Assembly (NCBI RefSeq): GCF_015142735.1 | Contig: NZ_JACSPN010000006.1 | Coordinates: 124,001-188,000 of the forward strand | DNA length: 64,000 bases | Origin: Oerskovia douganii | GTDB lineage: Bacteria; Actinomycetota; Actinomycetes; Actinomycetales; Cellulomonadaceae | Direction of reading: 5' to 3' | In this document: one piece after another, positions 8,497 to 17,152 of the stretch | Numbering within the stretch: position 1 is the stretch's first letter | Layout: each line of letters begins with the position of its first letter | Program-made: the position numbers and the translations under genes | The notes under the pieces: generated by a model | What the model saw: only the letters and a program-made list of their open reading frames with translations | Told to the model about the DNA's origin: nothing | Database searches by the model: none

Positions 8497-9648
8497 TCAG
8501 CCCTTGTAGGCCCACTGGAGGCGCACGGGCTCGATCACCCCGAGCCCGTGGACCTCACGCTCGGGCTGCGCCGTGAGCGCGAAGCGCGTGTCGCCCGCGA
8601 GCAGGGCCGCGGTCTCGCGGTCCATGAGCACGGTCGTGGGCTCGGCGATCTCGGTGAGCCGGGCGGCGAGGTTCACGGACGGGCCGAACACGTCGCCGAA
8701 CCGCGACAGCACGCGCCCCCAGACCAGGCTCACCCGGACCGGCGGCACCTCGACCCCGCCGCCGGCGCGTTCGCCCTCGCCCGCGAGCCCCAGCGCGACC
8801 TTCGCCCCCGTCGCGACGTCGTCGGCGACGTAGAGGACCGCGTCGCCGATCGTCTTGACGACCCGGCCGCCCGCAGCGGTGATGATGTCGCGGGCTCTCG
8901 TCTCGAACAGCTGCACGAACTCCGCGAGCTCGCTCGACCCCAGCCCGGCCGTGCGCTTGGTGAACGACACGATGTCCGCGAACCCCACGGCTCGCGGCAG
9001 CGGCAGCGCCCCGGCGTCCGGGACGTCCCCGGCGCGCGCCTCGGAGAACTCGACCGTGAACCGCGCGGCGACGGCCGCGAGCTGGCGCCGCCAGGCGTGG
9101 CGCAGCTGGGTCTCCAGGACGGGTGCGAGGTCCGGGAGCCGGTCGAGGACGAGCAGCCGCGCGCTCGTGTCGTCGAGGCCGAACCGTGTGGTCATGTGCT
9201 CGACGAGCGCCTCGACCTGCCAGAGCACGAGCCGCTCGGTCGTGTGCCCCATGGACCGGATGAGCGTCGTGAGCGACCGGTCGTCGAACTTCTCGCGCTC
9301 CGCCACCGAGTAGATCTCCTCGAGGGCGACCGCGTCGTCCTCGGTGAACATCTGCTCCTGCTCCTCGGTGATGGGCAGCCCGAGGGCCTGCCAGTAGGAG
9401 CGCACCTGCCGCTCGGTGAGGCCGGCCCGTTCGGCGAGCCCGTCGACCGTGAGCGCCCGGGGACCGCCCAGGAGCGCCTCGTCCAGGTCGGCCTCGACGG
9501 TCGTGGGTGCGGAGGGGGACGCGGGGTTGTCGGTGGCCGAGAGCTCGGACAGCCCGGTCCCTGCTGCTCGGCCTTCCGGCCGGCTCTCCCCCGCCGCCTC
9601 GGACGTCTCGGTGGTCGCTTCGGCTGTTTCGGGGATGTCGTGCGTCAC
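8497..9648 (-). CDS. Class III adenylate cyclase with Rv1264-like regulatory domain
   Basis: 383-residue soluble cyclase making cAMP from ATP. Residues ~55-200 resemble the N-terminal autoregulatory domain of the pH-sensing mycobacterial Rv1264, including a MerR-like stretch [20 protein letters not shown]. The catalytic domain starts at ~218. All key residues are seen: metal-binding Asp225 ([10 protein letters not shown]) and Asp269 (KTIGDA), adenine-selecting Lys265 and Asp319 (RFGDVFG), and transition-state Asn326 and Arg330 (SVNLAAR). The lysine/aspartate pair predicts ATP, not GTP, as substrate. The GTG start at 9648 follows a -10 box by 6 nt. A cAMP signal fits the CRP/GlxR-type palindrome at 43043-43058. 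Confidence 0.93.
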   Translation of the reverse strand: MTHDIPETAEATTETSEAAGESRPEGRAAGTGLSELSATDNPASPSAPTTVEADLDEALLGGPRALTVDGLAERAGLTERQVRSYWQALGLPITEEQEQMFTEDDAVALEEIYSVAEREKFDDRSLTTLIRSMGHTTERLVLWQVEALVEHMTTRFGLDDTSARLLVLDRLPDLAPVLETQLRHAWRRQLAAVAARFTVEFSEARAGDVPDAGALPLPRAVGFADIVSFTKRTAGLGSSELAEFVQLFETRARDIITAAGGRVVKTIGDAVLYVADDVATGAKVALGLAGEGERAGGGVEVPPVRVSLVWGRVLSRFGDVFGPSVNLAARLTEIAEPTTVLMDRETAALLAGDTRFALTAQPEREVHGLGVIEPVRLQWAYKG

Positions 9649-9654
9649 ACCCTG

Positions 9655-9660
9655 ATCCTA
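9655..9660 (-). promoter_or_regulatory. -10 box TAGGAT, leaderless start of the cyclase
   Basis: Minus strand TAGGAT, 6-nt spacer CAGGGT, then the GTG at 9648. Confidence 0.6.
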
Positions 9661-9688
9661 GAGCAGCGGTCCTGACGATCCGTCGCGC

Positions 9689-10612
9689 TCAGCCCGCCGG
9701 GACCTCGCTGCCCGACGTCGGGCCCGTCGCGGCGGGGGCGCCGTCGCGCAGGCGCAGGTGGCGCACGTCGCCGCTGTGCAGCACGTGCGTCGTGCCGTCC
9801 GCCGCGCGCACGAGGAGCGAGCCGTCCGCCCCGAACCCGCAGGCCTCGCCCGTGACCCGGCCCCCGCCGGTGAGGTCGACCCGCACGTGCGCCCCGAGCG
9901 TCGCGCTGACCTCGACGCACTCCTCGACGAGTCCGGCCTCCGCCGCGTCACCGGCCGCGTCCTGCCACCGGCCGAGGATCTGCGCGAACGACTCCTCGAG
10001 CGCGGTCAGCAGCACCTCCCGGTCCGTCGTGGCCGCCCCGACCAGGGCGAGCGACGTGGCCGTGGCGACCGGGAGCTCCCTGTCGTTCTGCAGGACGTTG
10101 AGCCCGACGCCCACGATCGCCCCGCCGTCGGGCAGGAGCTCGCACAGGATGCCCGCGACCTTGCGGTACGTGCCCCACCCCGCCTGCTCGACGGCGGCCC
10201 CCTCGTCCGCACCCGGCGCCGGGACCAGGACGTCGTTGGGCCACTTGACCACGGCCTCCACGCCCGCGGTCGCGCGCAGGCACCGGACCGTCGCGAGGCC
10301 CGCGAGCAGCGGCAGCCAGCTCAGGCGCTCGCGCGGCACCTCGGGGCGCACCAGGAGCGACCCCGTCAGCGCGGTCCGCGCGGGCGTCTCCCAGCCGCGC
10401 CCCGCCCGACCTCGTCCGGCGACCTGGTGCTCGGCCACGAGCAGCGCGGGCGCGGGCCAGGCCTGCGGGTCGGCGGCCACGGCCGCAGCGAGCTCGGTGT
10501 TCGTCGAGGTCGACTCCTCGACGACCTCGAGCCGGGCGAGCGGGCCGTGCGGGGCGACGAGCAGGTCCCGCAGGAAGCCGGGGCGCAGCGCAAGGTGGTC
10601 GGCGGTCGTCAT
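9689..10612 (-). CDS. birA: Biotin--[acetyl/acyl-CoA carboxylase] ligase
   Basis: 307-residue monofunctional biotin protein ligase. It activates biotin with ATP to biotinyl-AMP and attaches it to the lysine of biotin carrier domains. The catalytic motif GRGRAGRGW is at residues 66-74 and the KWPNDV motif has its Lys at 123; STNTEL lies at ~36-41. There is no N-terminal winged helix, so it should not repress biotin genes as E. coli BirA does. A C-terminal SH3-like lid ([15 protein letters not shown]) is present. The ATG at 10612 is chosen by domain fit; longer in-frame extensions are not family-like. Divergent from the acyl-CoA carboxylase beta gene; its target is probably the biotin domain of the alpha chain at 17153-18970. 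Confidence 0.93.
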   Translation of the reverse strand: MTTADHLALRPGFLRDLLVAPHGPLARLEVVEESTSTNTELAAAVAADPQAWPAPALLVAEHQVAGRGRAGRGWETPARTALTGSLLVRPEVPRERLSWLPLLAGLATVRCLRATAGVEAVVKWPNDVLVPAPGADEGAAVEQAGWGTYRKVAGILCELLPDGGAIVGVGLNVLQNDRELPVATATSLALVGAATTDREVLLTALEESFAQILGRWQDAAGDAAEAGLVEECVEVSATLGAHVRVDLTGGGRVTGEACGFGADGSLLVRAADGTTHVLHSGDVRHLRLRDGAPAATGPTSGSEVPAG

Positions 10613-10798
10613 GCCCCCATCATGCCCGGGCGCACCCCGCCCGCGGCAGCGGGGCCACGACGCGCCGTGCACCCAGGTGCGTGCGCACGGGCCCGCGGGG
10701 CCCGCCGCACACCACCCACGCCACGTTTGTCGGAACCCTCCAACGTCCGCGCCGACGCCGGTGCGATCCCTCGCACCCTCTTGGCGCCACCCACCAAC

Positions 10799-10804
10799 TA
10801 GGCT
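10799..10804 (+). promoter_or_regulatory. -10 box TAGGCT for the carboxylase beta operon
   Basis: TAGGCT followed by 7 nt and the GTG at 10812; no Shine-Dalgarno sequence. Confidence 0.55.
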
Positions 10805-10811
10805 CGGCTGC

Positions 10812-12431
10812 GTGAACGAACCTGTCGCCGGCACCACCCCGGCCCCCACCGGTCAGCTCATCGGCACCGCGGCGAAGCTCGCCGACCTCGACCGTCGTCG
10901 CGCCGAGGCGTCGGTGGTCCCCGAGGAGGCCGCTCGCACCAAGCAGCACGCCCGGAACAAGAAGACGGCCCGCGAGCGCATCGAGGCGCTCCTGGACGAG
11001 GGCAGCTTCGTCGAGCTCGACGCGTTCGCCAAGCACCGCTCGGTCAACTTCGGGCTCGAGAAGAAGCGCCTCGCGGGCGACGGCGTGGTCGTGGGGCACG
11101 GGACGGTCGACGGGCGCCAGGTCTGCATCTACTCGCAGGACTTCACGGTCTTCGGCGGGAGCCTCGGCGAGGTGCACGGCCAGAAGATCACCAAGGTCCA
11201 GGACCTCGCGCTGCGCACGGGCGTCCCGCTGATCGGGATCTCGGACGGCGGGGGCGCGCGCATCCAGGAAGGGGTCGCGGGCCTGACGCAGTTCGCGGAG
11301 ATCTTCCGCCGCAACGTCGCCGCCTCGGGCGTGATCCCGCAGATCTCGCTCATCCTCGGCCCGAGCGCGGGCGGCGCGGTGTACTCCCCCGCGCTCACCG
11401 ACTTCATCGTCATGGCCGACCAGACGTCGAACATGTTCATCACGGGCCCCGACGTGATCCGCGCGGTCACGGGCGAGGACGTGGGCTTCGAGGAGCTGGG
11501 CGGGGCCCGCACGCACAACGAGCGTTCGGGCGTCGCGCACTACATGGGCACCGACGAGGACGACGCGATCGACTACGTCCGCCACCTCATCGGCTACCTG
11601 CCGCAGAACAACCTCTCGGACGCCCCGAGCTTCCCGCCCGAGGACACCGAGCTCGAGGTCACCGACGAGGACCTCGCGCTCGACGCGCTGGTCCCCGACT
11701 CGGACTCGCAGCCGTACGACATGCGCACCGTGATCGAGCACGTCCTGGACGGGGGCGACTTCCTGGAGGTCCAGCCGCTGTTCGCCAAGAACGTGCTGAT
11801 CGGGTTCGGGCACGTCGAGGGCCAGTCGGTCGGCGTCGTCGCCAACCAGCCCCTCGCGATGGCGGGCACCCTCGACATCGACGCCGCCGAGAAGGCCGCG
11901 CGGTTCGTGCGCACGTGCGACGCGTTCAACATCCCCGTCCTGACCCTCGTGGACGTCCCGGGCTTCCTGCCGGGCGTCGACCAGGAGCACCAGGGCATCA
12001 TCCGCCGCGGCGCCAAGCTCATCTACGCGTACGCCGAGGCCACTGTCCCGCTCGTCACGCTCATCACGCGCAAGGCGTACGGTGGCGCGTACATCGTCAT
12101 GGGCTCCAAGCAGCTCGGCGCGGACGTCAACCTCGCGTGGCCCACGGCCCAGATCGCGGTCATGGGTGCGGGCGGCGCGGTCAACATCCTCCAGCGCGGG
12201 GCCCTGAAGGCCGCAGCCGACCAGGGGCTCGACGTGGACGCCGAGCGGGCCCGCCTGGTCGCCGAGTACGAGGAGGCCATCGTGAACCCCTGGGACGCGG
12301 CCGAGCGCGGCTACGTCGACGCGGTCATCCGCCCGTCGGAGACCCGCGTGCAGGTCGTGCGCGCCCTGCGTGCCCTGCGCACCAAGCGTGCGAGCCTGCC
12401 CCCCAAGAAGCACGGCAACATCCCGTTGTGA
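10812..12431 (+). CDS. pccB: Acyl-CoA carboxylase beta (carboxyltransferase) subunit
   Basis: 539-residue carboxyltransferase of the PccB/AccD family. It moves the carboxyl group from biotin to acetyl- or propionyl-CoA, yielding malonyl- or methylmalonyl-CoA. The N-terminal crotonase-like half contains [17 protein letters not shown] and [17 protein letters not shown] (oxyanion-forming glycines); the C-terminal half contains [20 protein letters not shown] and the [12 protein letters not shown] motif. Length is typical. The GTG start is fixed by the -10 box 7 nt upstream. It leads a group with a 202-residue companion, the epsilon subunit and a membrane protein. Substrate choice between acetyl-, propionyl- and longer acyl-CoA is not settled by what I can see. 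Confidence 0.95.
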   Translation: MNEPVAGTTPAPTGQLIGTAAKLADLDRRRAEASVVPEEAARTKQHARNKKTARERIEALLDEGSFVELDAFAKHRSVNFGLEKKRLAGDGVVVGHGTVDGRQVCIYSQDFTVFGGSLGEVHGQKITKVQDLALRTGVPLIGISDGGGARIQEGVAGLTQFAEIFRRNVAASGVIPQISLILGPSAGGAVYSPALTDFIVMADQTSNMFITGPDVIRAVTGEDVGFEELGGARTHNERSGVAHYMGTDEDDAIDYVRHLIGYLPQNNLSDAPSFPPEDTELEVTDEDLALDALVPDSDSQPYDMRTVIEHVLDGGDFLEVQPLFAKNVLIGFGHVEGQSVGVVANQPLAMAGTLDIDAAEKAARFVRTCDAFNIPVLTLVDVPGFLPGVDQEHQGIIRRGAKLIYAYAEATVPLVTLITRKAYGGAYIVMGSKQLGADVNLAWPTAQIAVMGAGGAVNILQRGALKAAADQGLDVDAERARLVAEYEEAIVNPWDAAERGYVDAVIRPSETRVQVVRALRALRTKRASLPPKKHGNIPL

Positions 12432-12518
12432 CGCCATGACGCCCGGGCCGCCACCGGCCCTGGCCCCGGCACCACCACCGAACGACCACCGAACGACGAG
12501 ACCCACCGCGAGGACGAC

Positions 12519-13127
12519 ATGCCCGACGAGCAGCACGGCGACGACCACGCAGGCCACGGCCACGAGCACCCCGACAACGGGCACGACGCCGCCTCGCACG
12601 GCACCGAGCCCCTCGGCCCGGTCGACGAGGCCCCGATGCACGCGGCCGTCGACGCCCTGGCCGCTGCCCTGCACGAGTACGTCGGCACGGCCGTCGGGGT
12701 GCGGGCCGAGTTCGGCGCCTCGGAGGCCGACGAGGACCCGCGCGTCCTCGCGCTCGAGGCCGCGATCGGCTCGCTCAACGCCCAGCTCTACGATGCACTG
12801 CACGGCTCGCTCGGGATGCACCCGGACCTGAGCTCGCTCGTGTGGGCCTCCGACGAGGAGCTCGGTGCGGGGGCAGACGCCGACGCACCACCCGCCCCCG
12901 AGGTCGCCGAGCCGTTCTACCTGGGCTTCGTCGTGGGCCCGGGCCGGACGCCCGACACGTCGCTCGACGCCGTGATCGACTTCCTCGACAACGCGGGCGA
13001 GCAGGTCGTGGCCGCGCTCGTCGAGTCGGGCTTCGACGTCCCCGAGTGGGCCGCGTCGCGCGGTGAGGCGGCAGACTTCGAGGGGTACGGCGACGCGGGC
13101 GACGACCCCACGGGCGGTGCCCTGTGA
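12519..13127 (+). CDS. Unknown protein with His/Asp-rich N-terminus, between carboxylase beta and epsilon genes
   Basis: 202 residues, strongly acidic. Residues 5-28 are dense in His, Asp and Gly (HGDDHAGHGHEHPDNGHD), which resembles a metal-binding tail. The rest is Ala-rich and probably helical (VDALAAALHEYVGTAVGV; SLDAVIDFLDNAGEQVVAALVESG), with no motif that I recognise. Start ATG at 12519 has GAGG upstream. Its stop overlaps the accE GTG by 4 bp, so it is translationally coupled to the carboxylase epsilon subunit. An accessory or metal-related role is inference only. Confidence 0.8.
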   Translation: MPDEQHGDDHAGHGHEHPDNGHDAASHGTEPLGPVDEAPMHAAVDALAAALHEYVGTAVGVRAEFGASEADEDPRVLALEAAIGSLNAQLYDALHGSLGMHPDLSSLVWASDEELGAGADADAPPAPEVAEPFYLGFVVGPGRTPDTSLDAVIDFLDNAGEQVVAALVESGFDVPEWAASRGEAADFEGYGDAGDDPTGGAL

Positions 13128-13390
13128 GCGGGACCGGGGCTGCGTCGTCGGGCCGGGAGCTGCGCGTGGTGCGCGGCGCGCCCGACGACCTCGAGGTCGC
13201 TGCGCTCGTCGCGGGTCTCGCGGCCGCCGCGGCGGCGTCGCACGTGCCCGACGACGAGGCGCCCCTGCCCGAGTGGACCAACCGCTCGCGCGGCCTGCGC
13301 GGCACCGGCGCGGGTGCGACGGCCAAGAGCTTCGGCGGACGCTCGGGCCGGCACAACGCCGACGCGTGGCGGTGGAGCCTGCAGTCATGA
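13124..13390 (+). CDS. accE: Acyl-CoA carboxylase epsilon subunit
   Basis: 88-residue protein of the actinobacterial AccE/PccE family, which stabilises the alpha-beta carboxylase complex. The diagnostic opening LRVVRGAPDDLEVAALVAGLAA (residues ~11-32) is followed by a variable linker and a C-terminal tail with W and S/R residues (PEWTNRSRGLRG, AWRWSLQS). GTG start at 13124 overlaps the previous TGA, and its TGA overlaps the next ATG: both 4-bp couplings. Its presence ties this locus to the multi-subunit actinobacterial carboxylase. Confidence 0.92.
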   Translation: MSGTGAASSGRELRVVRGAPDDLEVAALVAGLAAAAAASHVPDDEAPLPEWTNRSRGLRGTGAGATAKSFGGRSGRHNADAWRWSLQS

Positions 13391-14334
13391 GCCAGACCAC
13401 GACCGTCCTGCTCGAGCTCGCCGACGACCCCGCGGACGTCGAACGCCCCCTCACCCCGGACACGCTGCCCCCGCTGGCCCCGCGGACGGGCTGGCGCCGG
13501 TGGGCGTGGATCGTCCCGACCGTCCCGGCGGTCGTGCTCGTCGCCTACCAGCAGCTCGCCCCGTCGCAGGGCTGGCCCCTGCCTGCCGCGGTGCTGGGCG
13601 TCCTGACCGTCCTGCTCCTGCTCGTCGCGGTCCTCGCGCTCGCGCGCTACCTCGACGACCGCGACGCACAACGTGAGACCCGCGCACGCGACGCCCTGGC
13701 CTCGGCGGCCGAGCGCACCACGGGCTCGGTGCTCGTCGACGAGGTCGATCCGACGGGTCCGGGCGTCCTGCCCGACGGCGCCACGCCCCTGAGCGGCCGG
13801 CTCACGTTCTCGGTCGACCACTTCCCCGTGCGGGCACCGTTCACGGTGACGGTCCCCGCGGGGACCGCCGGGCCGCGCTCGGGAGACCCCGTGGCCGTCT
13901 GGTACCCGCAGGGCACGGACGGCCGACCGCGCGTCGTGCTCGTGCGCTACCAGCGCGACTGGGCCGACGACCTGCTCGCGGCGATGAGCCCTCACGCCGA
14001 CCGTCTGGCGCCCGCCGTGGCCGCCGGCTCCGAGGCGGACCACGGCGCCGCGTCCGAACCACCACCGGTCGACCACCAGGAGTTCCTGCTGGACCTCGGC
14101 CGAGCGGGGACCGAGCACCCACGTCTGGCCGCCGAGGTGGTCGCGCCCACGGATGCGTGGCGGACCGTGCGCGTCGACCTCTCCCTCCCGGGTGCCCCGC
14201 GGTCGGTCCTCGTCTTCGAGGACAACGACGAGGTGGCGCTCATCGGACCCGACGGCGGCCACCCCGTCCCGCTGGACACGCTCGACCCGGCACGAGTCCT
14301 CGACCTGGCGGAACGACTCCTGCGCCAGCACTGA
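13387..14334 (+). CDS. Membrane protein of unknown function in the carboxylase operon
   Basis: 315 residues. Two close membrane helices at about 38-55 (WIVPTVPAVVLVAYQQL) and 62-85 (AAVLGVLTVLLLLVAVLALARYL) are followed by a charged ~25-residue helix rich in Arg/Asp/Ala and a C-terminal soluble domain (~110-315) with beta-rich character (GRLTFSVDHFPVRAPFTVTVPAG). I recognise no family. The ATG overlaps the accE stop by 4 bp, making it the last gene of the unit. A hypothetical with clear coding signal. Confidence 0.8.
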   Translation: MSQTTTVLLELADDPADVERPLTPDTLPPLAPRTGWRRWAWIVPTVPAVVLVAYQQLAPSQGWPLPAAVLGVLTVLLLLVAVLALARYLDDRDAQRETRARDALASAAERTTGSVLVDEVDPTGPGVLPDGATPLSGRLTFSVDHFPVRAPFTVTVPAGTAGPRSGDPVAVWYPQGTDGRPRVVLVRYQRDWADDLLAAMSPHADRLAPAVAAGSEADHGAASEPPPVDHQEFLLDLGRAGTEHPRLAAEVVAPTDAWRTVRVDLSLPGAPRSVLVFEDNDEVALIGPDGGHPVPLDTLDPARVLDLAERLLRQH

Positions 14335-14378
14335 TCCCCCTCACGGACGACGGTCCTGGCGCTGCGGGTACCACGCAG

Positions 14379-14384
14379 TAACCT
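14379..14384 (+). promoter_or_regulatory. -10 box TAACCT for the DUF885 gene
   Basis: TAACCT, 7-nt spacer, then the GTG at 14392; no ribosome binding site. Indicates a leaderless start. Confidence 0.5.
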
Positions 14385-14391
14385 CTACCGG

Positions 14392-16146
14392 GTGACCTCA
14401 CCCACGTCGCCGGCCGAACCCGGCACCCCCAGCACCAGGACCCCCCGCACACCCTCGGCGATCGACGCGATCGCCGACGCGTACGTGCGCACCGTCGCCG
14501 ACCTGAACCCGCTCGCCGCCACGGCCATGGGACTCACGGGCTACGACCACCTCATGACCGACCTGTCACCCGCCGGGTACGAGGCCCTCGCGGCCGCGGA
14601 CCGGGCCGTGCTGGCCCAGCTCGCGGACGCCGAGCCCGTCGACGACGTCGACCGCGTCACGCTCGCCGCGATGCGCGAGCGCATCGGGCTCGCGCTCGAG
14701 CTGCACGACGCCGGCGAGGACCTCGCGATGCTCAACAACATCGCCTCGCCGCTCCAGGAGCTGCGCGACGTGTTCGACCTCATGCCCACGGGCACGGTCG
14801 AGGCCTGGGAGAACGTCGCGTCCCGTCTCGTGGCCCTGCCCGGCGCCATGGACGGCTACATCGCGTCGCTGACCGCCGCAGCGGCGCGCGGCAACGTCGC
14901 AGCGGTCCGCCAGGTCCGCGAGGGCGTCAAGCAGGCCCGCGAGCTCGCCGACCCCGAGACCTCGTTCTTCGTCGAGCTCGTCAGGGGCGAGGCCGCCGCG
15001 GCCGTCCTCGACGAGTCCTCGGCGTGCTCCCTGGTCCGCAAGGAGCTCGAGCTCGGCGCCGCCGGCGCCCTGGCCGCCTACGCACGGCTCGCGGACTTCC
15101 TCGAGAACGACCTCGCCCCGCAGGCGCCCACGGCCGACGGCGTGGGGCGCGAGCGCTACGCCCGCGCCTCGCGCGCCTTCCTCGGCGCCGAGGTCGACCT
15201 CGAGGAGACCTACCGCTGGGGCCTCGAGGAGCTCGCGCGCGTCGTCGCCGAGCAGGAGGCCGTCGCCGCCCAGATCGCCGGGCCCGGCGCCACGGTCGAG
15301 GAGGCCGTCGCGCTCCTCGACGCCGACCCGAGCCGCAAGCTGGACGGCACCGACGCGCTGCGCGCCTGGATGCAGGAGACGTCCGACGCCGCGATCGCCG
15401 CCCTCGACGGCGTGCACTTCGACATCCCCACCCCGGTCCTGGACCTCGAGTGCATGATCGCCCCGACCCAGACCGGCGGGATCTACTACACGCCCCCGAG
15501 CGACGACTTCTCGCGCCCCGGGCGCATGTGGTGGTCCGTCCCGCCGGGCGTCACCGAGTTCAACACGTGGCGCGAGAAGACGACCGTCTACCACGAGGGC
15601 GTCCCGGGCCACCACCTGCAGTGCGGCCAGGCCGTCGCCGCGCGCGACACGCTCAACTCCTGGCGCCGCCTCGCGTGCTGGGTCTCGGGGCACGGTGAGG
15701 GCTGGGCCCTGTACGCCGAGCGTCTCATGGCCGACCTCGGCTACCTCGACGACCCGGGCGACCGGCTCGGGATGCTCGACGGGCAGCGCATGCGCGCGGC
15801 TCGCGTGGTGCTCGACATCGGGGTGCACCTAGGGCTCGACGCGCCCGAGGAGTGGCGCGGCGGCTCCGAGGACCCCCGCTGGGACGCCGACAAGGCCTGG
15901 GAGTTCCTCAAGGCCAACGTCAACATGGACGAGTCGTTCGTGCGCTTCGAGCTCAACCGCTACCTCGGGTGGCCCGGCCAGGCCCCGTCGTACAAGGTGG
16001 GTCAGCGCCTGTGGGAGCAGACGCGCGACGCCGCCCGCGCGGCAGCCGAGGCCCGCGGCGAGGAGTTCGACGTCAAGGCGTTCCACGAGCGCGCCCTGAA
16101 CCTCGGCTCGGTCGGCCTCGACGTGCTGCGCGAGGCGCTCCAGTGA
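14392..16146 (+). CDS. DUF885 family putative zinc metallopeptidase
   Basis: 584-residue DUF885 protein, a gluzincin-like family of predicted metallopeptidases. The zinc-site motif HEGVPGHHLQ lies at about residues 400-409, with the supporting stretch WREKTTVYHEG before it and GHGEGWALYAERLM (second Glu ligand) about 30 residues later. The length matches family members near 560-600 residues. No signal peptide is seen, so it is probably cytoplasmic. The GTG start follows a -10 box. It is coupled by a GTGA overlap to the downstream Maf gene. Peptide substrate unknown. Confidence 0.9.
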   Translation: MTSPTSPAEPGTPSTRTPRTPSAIDAIADAYVRTVADLNPLAATAMGLTGYDHLMTDLSPAGYEALAAADRAVLAQLADAEPVDDVDRVTLAAMRERIGLALELHDAGEDLAMLNNIASPLQELRDVFDLMPTGTVEAWENVASRLVALPGAMDGYIASLTAAAARGNVAAVRQVREGVKQARELADPETSFFVELVRGEAAAAVLDESSACSLVRKELELGAAGALAAYARLADFLENDLAPQAPTADGVGRERYARASRAFLGAEVDLEETYRWGLEELARVVAEQEAVAAQIAGPGATVEEAVALLDADPSRKLDGTDALRAWMQETSDAAIAALDGVHFDIPTPVLDLECMIAPTQTGGIYYTPPSDDFSRPGRMWWSVPPGVTEFNTWREKTTVYHEGVPGHHLQCGQAVAARDTLNSWRRLACWVSGHGEGWALYAERLMADLGYLDDPGDRLGMLDGQRMRAARVVLDIGVHLGLDAPEEWRGGSEDPRWDADKAWEFLKANVNMDESFVRFELNRYLGWPGQAPSYKVGQRLWEQTRDAARAAAEARGEEFDVKAFHERALNLGSVGLDVLREALQ

Positions 16147-16862
16147 GCGCAGACGCGGCAGGGACGACGACCTCCCCGACGCTCCGTCTCCTCCTGGCCT
16201 CGCAGTCGCCGGCGCGCCTCGCGACCCTGCGCTCGGCGGGCGTCACGCCCGAGGTCCGGGTCTCGGGCCTCGACGAGGACGCCGTCCTCGAAGCGGCTGC
16301 CGCCCGGTTCGGCGCCCTCGACCCCGCCGACGCCGTGCTCGTCCTCGCCCAGGCCAAGGCCGAGGAGGTCGCCCAGGTCGTCACGCGCGAGGCGCACGAG
16401 CGCGACGAGGCGGGCGACGGCGTCGGGCCGGAGGAGGTCTCGCCCGTCGTCGTCGGGTGCGACTCCATGCTCGAGTTCGCCGGAGCCGTCCACGGCAAGC
16501 CCCGGGACGCCGCCGAAGCCACCGAGCGCTGGCGCGCGATGCGCGGCAAGGCCGGGGTGCTCCACACCGGCCACTGGGTCGTCGACCTGCGCGACCCGCA
16601 GGACGGCGGCAGCGGGGCGACCCTCGGGGCGACGAGCTCCACGACCGTCCACTTCGCCGACCTGAGCGACGCCGAGATCGCGGCCTACGTCGCCACGGGC
16701 GAACCGCTCGCGGTCGCCGGGGCGTTCACGGTCGACGGCCTCGGCGGCGCGTTCGTCGAGAGCATCGAGGGCGACCACCACGGCGTGGTCGGGATCAGCC
16801 TGCCGCTCGTGCGCGAGCTGCTCGGCGAGATCGGCGTCACCTGGACGGACCTCTGGTCCTGA
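16143..16862 (+). CDS. maf: Maf-like nucleotide pyrophosphatase
   Basis: 239-residue Maf/HAM1-like pyrophosphatase that hydrolyses non-canonical or modified nucleoside triphosphates to monophosphates. Conserved parts are the start LLLASQSPARLATLRSAG, VVGCDSMLEF with the catalytic Asp, KP at ~120, TGHWVVD, and the C-terminal block EPLAVAGAFTVDGLGGAFVE with IEGDHHGVVGISL. It carries insertions (residues ~75-100 and ~150-165) making it longer than the ~200-residue norm. GTG start overlaps the DUF885 stop by 4 bp. Often encoded just ahead of acyl-CoA carboxylase alpha genes in actinobacteria, as here. Confidence 0.9.
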   Translation: MSADAAGTTTSPTLRLLLASQSPARLATLRSAGVTPEVRVSGLDEDAVLEAAAARFGALDPADAVLVLAQAKAEEVAQVVTREAHERDEAGDGVGPEEVSPVVVGCDSMLEFAGAVHGKPRDAAEATERWRAMRGKAGVLHTGHWVVDLRDPQDGGSGATLGATSSTTVHFADLSDAEIAAYVATGEPLAVAGAFTVDGLGGAFVESIEGDHHGVVGISLPLVRELLGEIGVTWTDLWS

Positions 16863-16945
16863 CGTCCTGACCCGCCGGGCACCCCCGGGCCCGCTCGGGG
16901 TCCGGGAGGGCCCGGCCCGACGACGGCCCGCCCGCTCCCCCACCC

Positions 16946-16977
16946 CCGCGCTCCGGCGGGGCGGCAGGAGAGCGCGG
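16946..16977. terminator. Inverted repeat downstream of maf
   Basis: CCGCGCTC (16946-16953) pairs with GAGCGCGG (16970-16977) around a 16-nt loop. No T-tract. The rest of the 290-bp gap 16863-17152 is GC-rich and carries no gene that I can see. Confidence 0.4.
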
Positions 16978-17141
16978 CGGGCCGCCCGCTTGTCGGGGGC
17001 GTACAACCCTGACGCGCTCCGGCCCGCTGCACCCCGCCGACCATGGAGGGTTCCTACAAACGACCCCGGTGAGCCTTGGCCTGATCTCCAATCTTGTCCG
17101 GTACCGGTGGTCGGAGCGTGAACCCAGGGCGCCCGACGCGC

Positions 17142-17147
17142 TACCGT
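17142..17147 (+). promoter_or_regulatory. -10 box TACCGT for the carboxylase alpha gene
   Basis: TACCGT, 5-nt spacer, then GTG at 17153. Leaderless pattern with slightly short spacing. Confidence 0.5.
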
Positions 17148-17152
17148 GAGCC

